Assembly (NCBI GenBank): GCA_963779845.1
Contig: CAVZZV010000002.1
Span: 62,001-126,000, forward strand
Length of the DNA: 64,000 nucleotides
DNA from: CAVZZV01 sp963779845
GTDB taxonomy: Bacteria; Bacteroidota; Bacteroidia; Bacteroidales; GCA-2748055
Direction: 5' to 3'
In this document: positions 29,213 to 36,595 of the stretch, in pieces
Layout of the letters: every line of letters begins with the position of its first letter
Position numbering within the stretch: position 1 is the stretch's first letter
Translations under genes and position numbers: made by a program
The notes under the pieces: generated by a model
The model's input: only the letters and a program-made list of their open reading frames with translations
The model's database searches: none
Told to the model about the DNA's origin: nothing

Positions 29213-30115
29213 CTAGTATTCCCACAAATCGTGTTCGAAATTGAAGATTTCACCTTTAATTCTTTCGGCCTCATAGAGTATATCATCGCCAGTCAGGTAA
29301 TCCGGGATAAAGCGGTTATCGAACTGGTTTGATTCTGCATATATGAAGGAGGCAAACCTTCTCTGCATGATCAGATCGTCAAAAGAGATATTTTGCGAAT
29401 CGTTGTGTGGATTGAAAACTTCGTATTTTGCAAACAGATCCCTGTATTCCGGAAAATATATCCAGAAAAGCACTTCGCGTGTTACTTCAGGGGAGGTGGT
29501 GATATTTCCATTCACATCCACCAGCTGGCGGTTAAATACCTTTATCGGGGCGATTCCCATGATCCTGACTTTCATCGTAGAAGCCTGTTTATCGAAGAAC
29601 CATTTCTCTTTTACCAGCAATTGCTTCACATCCGGGGTATTGATCCTGACCTGTTCATCCGGTGTACCTTTAAACAGGGTGTCGGCTCCCAGTTTGGTTA
29701 TGATCTCGTTCATCCCGATAAGGGTTTCGGTCTGAAATAACTGGTATTTATCATCCTTATAGGCATGAAGGTTCTCTTCGTTTATCCCATGAAAAATAAG
29801 GCTGATAAGGCTCATTCGCTGATTAATCGGATTTAACGGATAGTACAATGGTTGGTTCATCTTCTCGCGAAGGTCAATAATCCTCCAGATATCTTTAGAC
29901 CACATTACATCTGCTTCCCTGATGGGAGCGTAGGGGATGGCCTTTTTCTGTGGAATATGGATATTCTCATAGACATTGTAGATGTCCGGTACCCCGGCGT
30001 TCATTTGCGGGTTTCCCTGCGCAGGCTGGGTTGTCTGTGTAACTCCTGTCTGGCCGTTAACCATCAATGTAAATCCGGCTAAAACAGCTATACACGTTAC
30101 AGCAATTTTATTCAT
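29213..30115 (-). CDS. gldN: Gliding motility/T9SS protein GldN
   Basis: With the start at ATG 30115 (MNKIAVTCIAVLAGFTLMVNGQ) the protein has a signal peptide and about 300 residues. Conserved blocks are PDIYNVYENIHIP, YAPIREADVMWSKDIWR, DLREKMNQPLYYP and WIYFPEYRDLFAKYEVFN. GldN/PorN is periplasmic and binds GldK as a ring in the type IX secretion trans-envelope complex. It is the last gene of the gldK-L-M-N run. A frame extension upstream to ATG 30208 (or 30211) adds a 31-32 residue leader beginning MNRACIYKN, shared with gldK; I regard the shorter form as the protein because its signal peptide is at the start. Confidence 0.93.
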   Translation of the reverse strand: MNKIAVTCIAVLAGFTLMVNGQTGVTQTTQPAQGNPQMNAGVPDIYNVYENIHIPQKKAIPYAPIREADVMWSKDIWRIIDLREKMNQPLYYPLNPINQRMSLISLIFHGINEENLHAYKDDKYQLFQTETLIGMNEIITKLGADTLFKGTPDEQVRINTPDVKQLLVKEKWFFDKQASTMKVRIMGIAPIKVFNRQLVDVNGNITTSPEVTREVLFWIYFPEYRDLFAKYEVFNPHNDSQNISFDDLIMQRRFASFIYAESNQFDNRFIPDYLTGDDILYEAERIKGEIFNFEHDLWEY

Positions 30116-30151
30116 CCGTACGAAATTTCTTTTCAATGGCCGGATGGAGCT

Positions 30152-30208
30152 CGCATGTACATTCTGGTCATGCGAAGTTGTGTTTTTGTAAATACATGCT
30201 CGGTTCAT
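30152..30208 (-). promoter_or_regulatory. Conserved 28-base block plus hairpin upstream of gldN
   Basis: On the minus strand a 28-base block (30181-30208, starting atgaaccgagcatgt) is followed after 6 bases by a hairpin CGCATG...CATGCG (30152-30174, 11-base loop). The same block with a single difference and a similarly placed hairpin precede gldK at 34226-34281. The block contains an imperfect inverted repeat, tgtatttacaaaaaca. It starts with ATG and is in frame with gldN. Function unknown: a leader peptide, mRNA structure or repeat element are all possible. Confidence 0.6.
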
Positions 30209-30220
30209 CACTATGTAGTA

Positions 30221-31804
30221 TTAAATAATTTTTAAAACAATAGAATTAAGTGCCCTTACTTTACCATCGGGACCAATGGCTTTAATATCAGTTACAGTCA
30301 GGGTCTTCCCTGCGCTTAGCTGACTAATTATTTCGATCTGAGGTCTGGTGAATTTAGCGTTATCGGATTTTTCGGATTTGGAAAAACCTCCGGACAAAAC
30401 GGCGGACACCATAAATTCGGTTACCGTAAAGTCCAGGTCAAATAGGAAGTTCTCAAGAACAGCATCCACTCCTCTGGCCGAAGTAAGCTGGGGCATGGTA
30501 ATGGCCCCCTGGGAGCGGCCGGCAATTTTTGCCACGGGGGGAGGGACATCTTTTACCCGGAAGTCCATGCTGCCCATAAAGCGGCGGTTGTTGTCAACCG
30601 TAGCATAAACTCTGACGCTGATCACTTCATCTTCCGGACCTGCAGCCGGAGAAACCTGCCATTCGCCATTGGAGGTTCTGCTGATTTTTCCTTTGGTAAT
30701 ATCGGCCTGTATATTTTCCTTGGGCACCCCCGAAACAGAGATGGCCACCGGATTTGCCACGCCCCTGTAAAATACGTTCATTTTAGTTGGGGAAACTACA
30801 GCACTGGCCTCGGCCACCTGGTATTCTTCTGAAAATTTCCTGACAATGGTGTTTCCGTCATCCCCTTCAATAACAATGGTTCCACCCCATTTTTTCAATC
30901 CGGTTGCAGAGGTGGTGGAGGTAAAGATCCCTTTTCCATCCTTTACATCCAGTTTGGACCCGTCGTTAAGGGTCACCGTGGGGAGTTTCGTGGAGTCGTA
31001 TGCGGCCAGGAACACCTGTGCCTTATACTCCTGTCCCTTGAAAACGTAATCTGATGACTCAAGTACAACAGCTTCAATTTTGTTAAATTTGAAGGAACCG
31101 GCATCAATCTGGCTTAAAAGATAACCCAGCATTTCCGCTTCGGTATTCCTTACATCCGATTGCATTTTGGATAATATGGTAATTACCGAGGCAAGAGGAA
31201 GATGTTCAAAGTGTTCTGATTCCCAGGAAAGTTTTTCCCCCTTGGAATGGGAACTTTTTTCCGGTGGATTGGTATCAAGGGTACTTTCAACCGATGAGAC
31301 AACCGGTGCATAGTCTTCCTTGTTTTCAATCATCGAAAGAAGGCTCTCCCGGTAATAATCGATCTGCTTTTTGAGTTCTTCACCCCGTTTTTTTTGGATC
31401 ATTATCTCAGCGGGCACGTCGGCATTGTCTTTAGCGGTTACCAGGGCAAGATCAATTTCATCATCCTGAATAGCCGGGGTTTCCGGTCCTTCAGAAGTGA
31501 CAATAATTTCCTTTTTTGCTTCCTGGATAAAGTGGTACAATGAATCGGACATAGCCTGAACACGGTCTGCACGAGCTTTCCAATCGCCCACCTTGGTAGG
31601 GTTAAGTTCATTGGCTGCCTGAAAGTCGGAATAAAGGCTGTTGTTTTTCTTTGAAAAATTTTCAGTGGTTTCAGTCAAACCTCTGTCAACCAATACAAAT
31701 GCGTCAAGAACATCTTTGGATACATTGAGTGCCAATAGTGCGGTAAGCACCAGGTACATCATACCAATCATTTTCTGACGCGGGGTTTCCTTACCGTGGG
31801 CCAT
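30221..31804 (-). CDS. gldM: Gliding motility/T9SS motor protein GldM
   Basis: A 527-residue protein of usual length. The N-terminus MAHGKETPRQKMIGMMYLVL holds the single membrane helix with conserved charged residue neighbours. The long periplasmic part has the expected repeated beta domains (AVVLESSDYVFKGQEYKA, MNVFYRGVANPVAISVSG, FRVKDVPPPVAKIAG). GldM and GldL form the inner-membrane proton-driven motor of type IX secretion and gliding. The gene lies 11 bases after gldL, and its stop is 9 bases before the possible long start of gldN. Confidence 0.96.
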   Translation of the reverse strand: MAHGKETPRQKMIGMMYLVLTALLALNVSKDVLDAFVLVDRGLTETTENFSKKNNSLYSDFQAANELNPTKVGDWKARADRVQAMSDSLYHFIQEAKKEIIVTSEGPETPAIQDDEIDLALVTAKDNADVPAEIMIQKKRGEELKKQIDYYRESLLSMIENKEDYAPVVSSVESTLDTNPPEKSSHSKGEKLSWESEHFEHLPLASVITILSKMQSDVRNTEAEMLGYLLSQIDAGSFKFNKIEAVVLESSDYVFKGQEYKAQVFLAAYDSTKLPTVTLNDGSKLDVKDGKGIFTSTTSATGLKKWGGTIVIEGDDGNTIVRKFSEEYQVAEASAVVSPTKMNVFYRGVANPVAISVSGVPKENIQADITKGKISRTSNGEWQVSPAAGPEDEVISVRVYATVDNNRRFMGSMDFRVKDVPPPVAKIAGRSQGAITMPQLTSARGVDAVLENFLFDLDFTVTEFMVSAVLSGGFSKSEKSDNAKFTRPQIEIISQLSAGKTLTVTDIKAIGPDGKVRALNSIVLKII

Positions 31805-31815
31805 GCTGTTAGATC

Positions 31816-32781
31816 TTATTTTTTAGTAATGACGCTCATCGCGGAGAGCATGTTACCGTATATGTTATTTAACTCAGAGAGATTTTGACTCAATTTACTG
31901 ATCTCTGTACGGTATTTTTGGGTTTCGTCCACAGATGACCTTAAGTTCTGCATCATATCTTCCATTCCTGAGAAAACTTTGTCTGTTTCTTTGGCTCGCT
32001 GCAAACTGCCGTTTAACTGACTTGCATAGGCGCTGTTTAATTCTGCCAGGTTTTTGTTCAGACTGCTCAATTGTTCTCCAAACTGCTTTTGTCCGGATGA
32101 AATGTTGCTATAATCACTTTTCACCGATTGGGTAATCTGGTTATAGGAGGCAGTCAGTTCAGATGCTTGTTGTGCAAATTTCTGGGCTACCTCTTCTCCC
32201 GATTTATTAACCATTTCGGCTGTTTTCTGATAGGAAGAAGCGAGGCTGTTCACCGAATCATTCAGATTTCCTGTATTTTGGGCGTAGGAGTCTGAGACCG
32301 TGTGTATAGCTTCAGAGGCTGCTCTCATGTTATTGAGGTATTCTTTGGTAGCAACCGATGCAGCAGTAATATCTGAGAGATTTGCTGAGGTCTGGCTTAA
32401 GCTGTTAAGTCCGGTACTAAGGCTTTTTAGTGTCTCAGGCTGAATATTGGCGTCTTTAAACAACTCGTCAAATTTTTGCAATCCAATCCCTCTGCCGGAG
32501 AGACTTTCCTCCCTGAAATTGTCCATCTCATCGGGATCGGTCATGCCGGCAAGTTCAGGATATACCAATGTCCAGTCGAGTTCCTCGTGTAAAGGTTCGA
32601 AAGCAGAGAAGAAGAAAATAATTGATTCTGTGGTGAGGCCTGCTACAATCATTACACTTGCAAAGGGCCAGTGCATGATCTTGAACATAGCTCCAATAAT
32701 AACAACGGATGCTCCTATACCGTAGAGTTTGGCCATGAAATTCTTCCATCCCGAACTCTGAACAATTTCAGTAACGTTCAT
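31816..32781 (-). CDS. gldL: Gliding motility/T9SS motor protein GldL
   Basis: A 321-residue inner-membrane protein with two N-terminal helices (LYGIGASVVIIGAMFKI and FASVMIVAGLTTESIIFF) containing the conserved Glu of the proton path (TTESI). A long coiled-coil, Ser/Gln/Asn-rich cytoplasmic tail follows (LSTGLNSLSQTSANLS and so on). With GldM it forms the rotary motor of the type IX system. This tail is longer than in short GldL forms of about 215 residues, resembling the extended form seen in porphyromonad-like bacteria. Confidence 0.95.
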   Translation of the reverse strand: MNVTEIVQSSGWKNFMAKLYGIGASVVIIGAMFKIMHWPFASVMIVAGLTTESIIFFFSAFEPLHEELDWTLVYPELAGMTDPDEMDNFREESLSGRGIGLQKFDELFKDANIQPETLKSLSTGLNSLSQTSANLSDITAASVATKEYLNNMRAASEAIHTVSDSYAQNTGNLNDSVNSLASSYQKTAEMVNKSGEEVAQKFAQQASELTASYNQITQSVKSDYSNISSGQKQFGEQLSSLNKNLAELNSAYASQLNGSLQRAKETDKVFSGMEDMMQNLRSSVDETQKYRTEISKLSQNLSELNNIYGNMLSAMSVITKK

Positions 32782-32799
32782 AATAAAACTTTTTTTAAA

Positions 32800-34176
32800 T
32801 TATTTTGCACCTAAGTATGAACGGACACATCTGAATCCTATATAGGATTTCGCGGTATCCTGGTATTCATAATCCCTGACACTGACCTGAAGGAAATGGG
32901 CCACATCTTTCCATGAGCCGCCCCTTACCACCTTACGTTTCATTACCGGAGGATCATCGGGTTTGGCGTTGTATTTATAATCAGGATTCATATTATGTGA
33001 AAATACATAGGCAGATTCATCGTATGCGTTCGCAGTCCACTCAGCAACGTTTCCGGCCATATCATACAATCCGTATTCATTAGGGGAATAGGAGCCTACC
33101 CGTTGGGTAATCAGAGCCCCGTCGTCGATATAATTTCCCCTTAGCGGTTTAAAATTGGCCACGAAACAACCCAGTTGGTTACGGGTATAGGGGCCACCCC
33201 ACGGATACATGCTGAGATCGAGGTTGCCTCTTGCCGCATATTCCCATTCCGCTTCAACCGGAAGGCGGTAATCCTGTACGAAAGGTTGGTCTTCACCGGC
33301 CAGGGCCGAATTCAGGAACTGGGTCCTCCATATACAAAATGCGCTTGCCTGCTTCCAGCTTACACCGACCAGGGGATAATTATCATAGGAAGGATGCCAG
33401 AAATATAGGTTAGCATAAGGTTCGTTGAACGAATAGGAGAAATCGGCGATCCATGCAAGGGTATCAGGATAAACCCCGACTTTATCTTTGAAAATAAAGG
33501 ATTGGCGGCCTTCAACCGGAGAAGTGGTGCCATCCAGATTAGTCACAGTTCCTTCATATTGCTCTGTCTGATAATTGTAGCGATTGGCTCGTTTGGCTGC
33601 CTGCTGCATATCGATCCAGTAATAGTTGTAAATTAACTTTTCAACGGCAAGCTCCTTACGTCCAAAAAACTGGGCATCCCCGGAATAGTACAGACCAATC
33701 CGGTCGATCGTATTCTGAACATCGCCGTTTTTATCATCATATTCTATTTTGGTACTCCAGTCAATCAATGCAGATTCCTGTCCGTTTTTATTGGCCATAA
33801 TAGGATTACCTTCTCTATCCTTAAGGATATAGTCGTCAATCTGATCGTCCACCAACGCCTGACGAAGGATGGAATCTCTCACCCAGTAAACAAACTGACG
33901 GTATTCGTTATTGGTAATTTCGGTTTCGTCCATCCAGAAGGCGTCGATAGTGACCGTTTTGGACATGGAATTTTGGGCGAAACTGACATCCTGATCGCTG
34001 GGTCCCATAACAAAACTTCCGGCAGGAATAAAAAGCATTCCGTAAGGATTGGGTTCAACATAGCCTTTTCGACCTTCTACACCGACCAATTCACCACTGT
34101 TATAATTAGCGCAACTGCCAAGGATGGCCAGCATGCTCAGAAGGGTAAGAAAATTTTTCATTCCCGAAGTACTCAT
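32800..34176 (-). CDS. gldK: T9SS lipoprotein GldK/PorK
   Basis: With the start at ATG 34174-34176 (MSTSGMKNFLTLLSMLAIL) there is a lipobox LAILGSC, so the protein is lipid anchored. ATG 34161 (MKNFLTL) is an equal alternative. The ~458 residues hold a formylglycine-generating-enzyme (sulfatase-modifying) fold: LFIPAGSFVMGPSDQDV, MDETEITNNEYRQFV, YRLPVEAEWEYAARG, MAGNVAEWTANAY and VVRGGSWKD. In GldK this fold is structural, forming the outer-membrane-associated ring with GldN. A frame extension to ATG 34293 adds the MNRACFYKN leader discussed separately. Confidence 0.94.
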   Translation of the reverse strand: MSTSGMKNFLTLLSMLAILGSCANYNSGELVGVEGRKGYVEPNPYGMLFIPAGSFVMGPSDQDVSFAQNSMSKTVTIDAFWMDETEITNNEYRQFVYWVRDSILRQALVDDQIDDYILKDREGNPIMANKNGQESALIDWSTKIEYDDKNGDVQNTIDRIGLYYSGDAQFFGRKELAVEKLIYNYYWIDMQQAAKRANRYNYQTEQYEGTVTNLDGTTSPVEGRQSFIFKDKVGVYPDTLAWIADFSYSFNEPYANLYFWHPSYDNYPLVGVSWKQASAFCIWRTQFLNSALAGEDQPFVQDYRLPVEAEWEYAARGNLDLSMYPWGGPYTRNQLGCFVANFKPLRGNYIDDGALITQRVGSYSPNEYGLYDMAGNVAEWTANAYDESAYVFSHNMNPDYKYNAKPDDPPVMKRKVVRGGSWKDVAHFLQVSVRDYEYQDTAKSYIGFRCVRSYLGAK

Positions 34177-34225
34177 CTTCGTTGTCCTGACAGACCACCT
34201 TCTCATAGCTTCAGGGGCAGAGAAA

Positions 34226-34281
34226 CCTGCATTCTTTTCTTCATGCAGGGATCTGTTTTTGTAAAAACATGCTCGGTTCAT
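34226..34281 (-). promoter_or_regulatory. Conserved 28-base block plus hairpin upstream of gldK
   Basis: The minus strand carries a 28-base block at 34254-34281, differing from the gldN copy at one base, with a near-perfect inverted repeat tgtttttacaaaaaca inside. Four bases later comes a hairpin CCTGCAT...ATGCAGG (34226-34249, 10-base loop). The block begins with ATG, encodes MNRACFYKN and is in frame with gldK. The hairpin sequences differ between the two copies while the pairing is kept. Confidence 0.6.
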
Positions 34282-34359
34282 AGTTATCTTCATATTAATT
34301 GCAGATACAATTTGTCTATTTATAAAAATTTAAAACTTCAAGTAACCTCTTTTTCCTTG

Positions 34360-35307
34360 TTACAGGAATCTTACGCTCTTATATTTCTGGGGCGATTTAT
34401 CCAGACCGAAGTCAAAGCAGTATCCCAAAGAGAGTTCATGGCTTCCGCCACTGTAGTTGAACATCTTAGAGACAACAAAATCGTAGGAATACCCAACCCT
34501 TACGCCATTGAATAACTCAATGCCGAATAGTCCTACGATTGCATCACCGGCTCTGTAAGAAACGCCACCCCAAATCTTTTTATTGTATTTGAGATGGGCA
34601 TTCAAATAAAGCTGGTTCGCTTTTCCATCAGATTTTAGAATGAACGAAGGCATTAACTCAAAAAGAGGGTTTGCCATTTGCAGTGTATAACCTCCTGTTA
34701 TATAATAATGTCTGACGAGGTTCGTGACTGCATTTTCATACCTTATACGGGATTGATTCAAATGGGTTGTGGAAATTCCTAAAAAAAGATGGTCTGTTTT
34801 GTAAAAAAGGCCCAAACCCATGTCAAAACCTGCTCGTGCTTCTTTGGTTTGAGGGATTACCGGATCCCCCTGAACATCACCGCCAGTACCGGTTTCATCG
34901 GAAATGATCCATTCCGGATCGATGGATTTATTTAGCATTCCAAAATTTGCACCAAGACCTAATTTCCCTTTGCCTAAATCTATTTTATAGGAATAAGAGA
35001 GCATAAACCCAAGGTCGGAATAAAATCCGTAAGCATCATTTAGTATTGAAATAGCGGCGCCATGATTGGCCCCGAGAAATGTAAATGGAGCATCGGCACT
35101 GAAAAATGAGGTCGAGGGAGCTCCCTTAAAACCGGACCACTGTTCCCGGTGTACAGCGTTAAGACAAATTTTCTCATTACTACCCGCTGAACCAGGATTA
35201 AAAAAGTTCAAAACAGAACGGGTCTGACTGAATTCGGGATCCTGCTGGGAGTAAATTTTGGTAAAACCCAAAAGAATGACGGACAATATGATTAATCTTT
35301 TTAACAT
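34360..35307 (-). CDS. porP: PorP/SprF family type IX secretion outer-membrane protein
   Basis: A 315-residue protein with signal peptide (MLKRLIILSVILLGFTKIYSQ) and the PorP/SprF start QDPEFSQTRSVLNFFNPG, followed by amphipathic barrel strands (HREQWSGFKGAPSTSFF, YKIDLGKGKLGLGANFG) and the C-terminal GGSHELSLGYCFDFG. PorP-type barrels interact with GldK/PorK partners or with CTD-bearing adhesins. It is the first gene of the porP-gldK-gldL-gldM-gldN cluster, as in other Bacteroidota. The upstream 120 bases hold a hairpin. Confidence 0.94.
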   Translation of the reverse strand: MLKRLIILSVILLGFTKIYSQQDPEFSQTRSVLNFFNPGSAGSNEKICLNAVHREQWSGFKGAPSTSFFSADAPFTFLGANHGAAISILNDAYGFYSDLGFMLSYSYKIDLGKGKLGLGANFGMLNKSIDPEWIISDETGTGGDVQGDPVIPQTKEARAGFDMGLGLFYKTDHLFLGISTTHLNQSRIRYENAVTNLVRHYYITGGYTLQMANPLFELMPSFILKSDGKANQLYLNAHLKYNKKIWGGVSYRAGDAIVGLFGIELFNGVRVGYSYDFVVSKMFNYSGGSHELSLGYCFDFGLDKSPQKYKSVRFL

Positions 35308-35326
35308 TCTTCCCTATTTGAGCATT

Positions 35327-35346
35327 AAACCTGCGTTTGCAGGTTT
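35327..35346. terminator. Short GC-rich hairpin between arginase-like gene and porP
   Basis: AAACCTGC and GCAGGTTT enclose a 4-base loop, with a T-run on the plus strand (ggttttt). On the minus strand, the direction of the genes, only three Us follow, so it could end the topA/arginase-like transcript weakly or act in the porP leader. Confidence 0.4.
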
Positions 35347-35429
35347 TTCAGCTTTGTAAAATAAGTAAAAAACTAAGTATGGAACAAATTTTATCAACAG
35401 ATATTTGTTAATAAAGGAGTGCCTTGAAA

Positions 35430-36588
35430 TCAACTATATCTGCGCATTCTTCTCCACCAGCGGTCGGGGATTTCACTATTGCATGCCCTTGTGTAGTCCT
35501 CATACGAACAGGCAAGAATATGGTTACGTCCTGATAAAGAATCTACTATCGGGAGTTCAATCCACCAGCGGTCAGTAAGGCTACTTTTGTAAAAAGTCAT
35601 GTTTTCAGAAGGGTGATTCGCTTTTACAATATATTTTTTACTGTTCCCTGTTTGTGGATCTTCGTGGGTTCTAATGGAAAATCCATCAATAAAATACCAG
35701 ATCGACTGGGCGGCCAAATGGGAAGTTTGGTCGTTGATGTCCTTGTTTGGATGGACTTCAAAAAATCCGATGGACTTAATTTTATCGGAAGCACCGGCGT
35801 ATCTCGACATTTGGCAAAGCTCATGCCCAAAGAACCCGTTAGGACTTGGCAGGCTAACCCCGGGAGCTTCCGATTGCCTAATGCAGCTCATGTCGATACT
35901 CAACAAGTCAGTGTCACGTAATACCGGCTCAAGGCTCTGGAGATTGGCCCTTGCTTCACCCAGACGGATAGCATTCATGCCCAAGATCATCCATTTTGTC
36001 GATAAGCTTTGCCGGGGTAAAATACAGCTGATGCCCAATGTTGATGTAGTTCAGCCTGGAGGCATTTTTTAATTTGAAAATACTTTCCAGGTAATTCCTT
36101 GAGCTAAATTCAGCTTTGTCCCATCCAAAATCCAACCTGGAATCAAGGGAGGTCAGGTTGCAATGACCTGCGAATTTTTCCATCCCAAGGGTCAGGGAAT
36201 AACTCAGGTCCTGGCTTCCACCAAGGACAATAGCCACTACATTTTTTTCAGCCAATTCCAGCAAAACATCCCTTAATCCAAAATAACTATCATTAATATT
36301 CTCTGTTTTTTTCAGATTTCCCAGATCGGCAATTTTTATTTTTTTATGGACAGAGGTGAGCAGATATAGTTTTTCCCTTATTTTGTCCGGAGCGTTTTCG
36401 GCTCCTTTAATGAAAGCACCGCGGTCTTCCCCTGCCCCCAGGATGGCAATGTCAAAATCCGAAATGTTTTTTAAAGGGGTATCGGGAGTATGTATTTTAA
36501 TGGATCTTCCAAAGCCATCCTCTCCCCGAATCAGGTTAATGGATGGCTTTTCGAGGCTTACCGGATCAAAATAATCGACGATATTCAT
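35430..36588 (-). pseudogene. Arginase/formimidoylglutamase-family protein with degenerate metal site, one frameshift
   Basis: The N-terminal frame (MNIVDYFDPVSLEKPS...) carries DIAILGAGEDRGAF, VAIVLGGSQDLSYSLT and SLDSRLDFGWDKAEF. The C-terminal frame continues with LGMNAIRLGEARANL, LLSIDMSCIRQSEAPG and GFFEVHPNKD. The shift lies near 35979-35983 and one extra base would explain it. In active arginases the manganese ligands come from GGDH, DAHxD and SxDxD. Here they read GGSQD, DSRLD and SIDMS, so several ligands are lost and enzymatic activity is unlikely. Such degenerate members lie next to topA and gldK in other Bacteroidota, so the location is conserved, but their role is unknown. Confidence 0.82.
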
Positions 36589-36595
36589 GGTTTTC

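Noticed and set aside
30116..30211. Taking the MNRAC leader as the true N-terminus of GldN
   Set aside because: It would bury the clear signal peptide 32 residues inside the protein. It was kept as a separate leader element instead.
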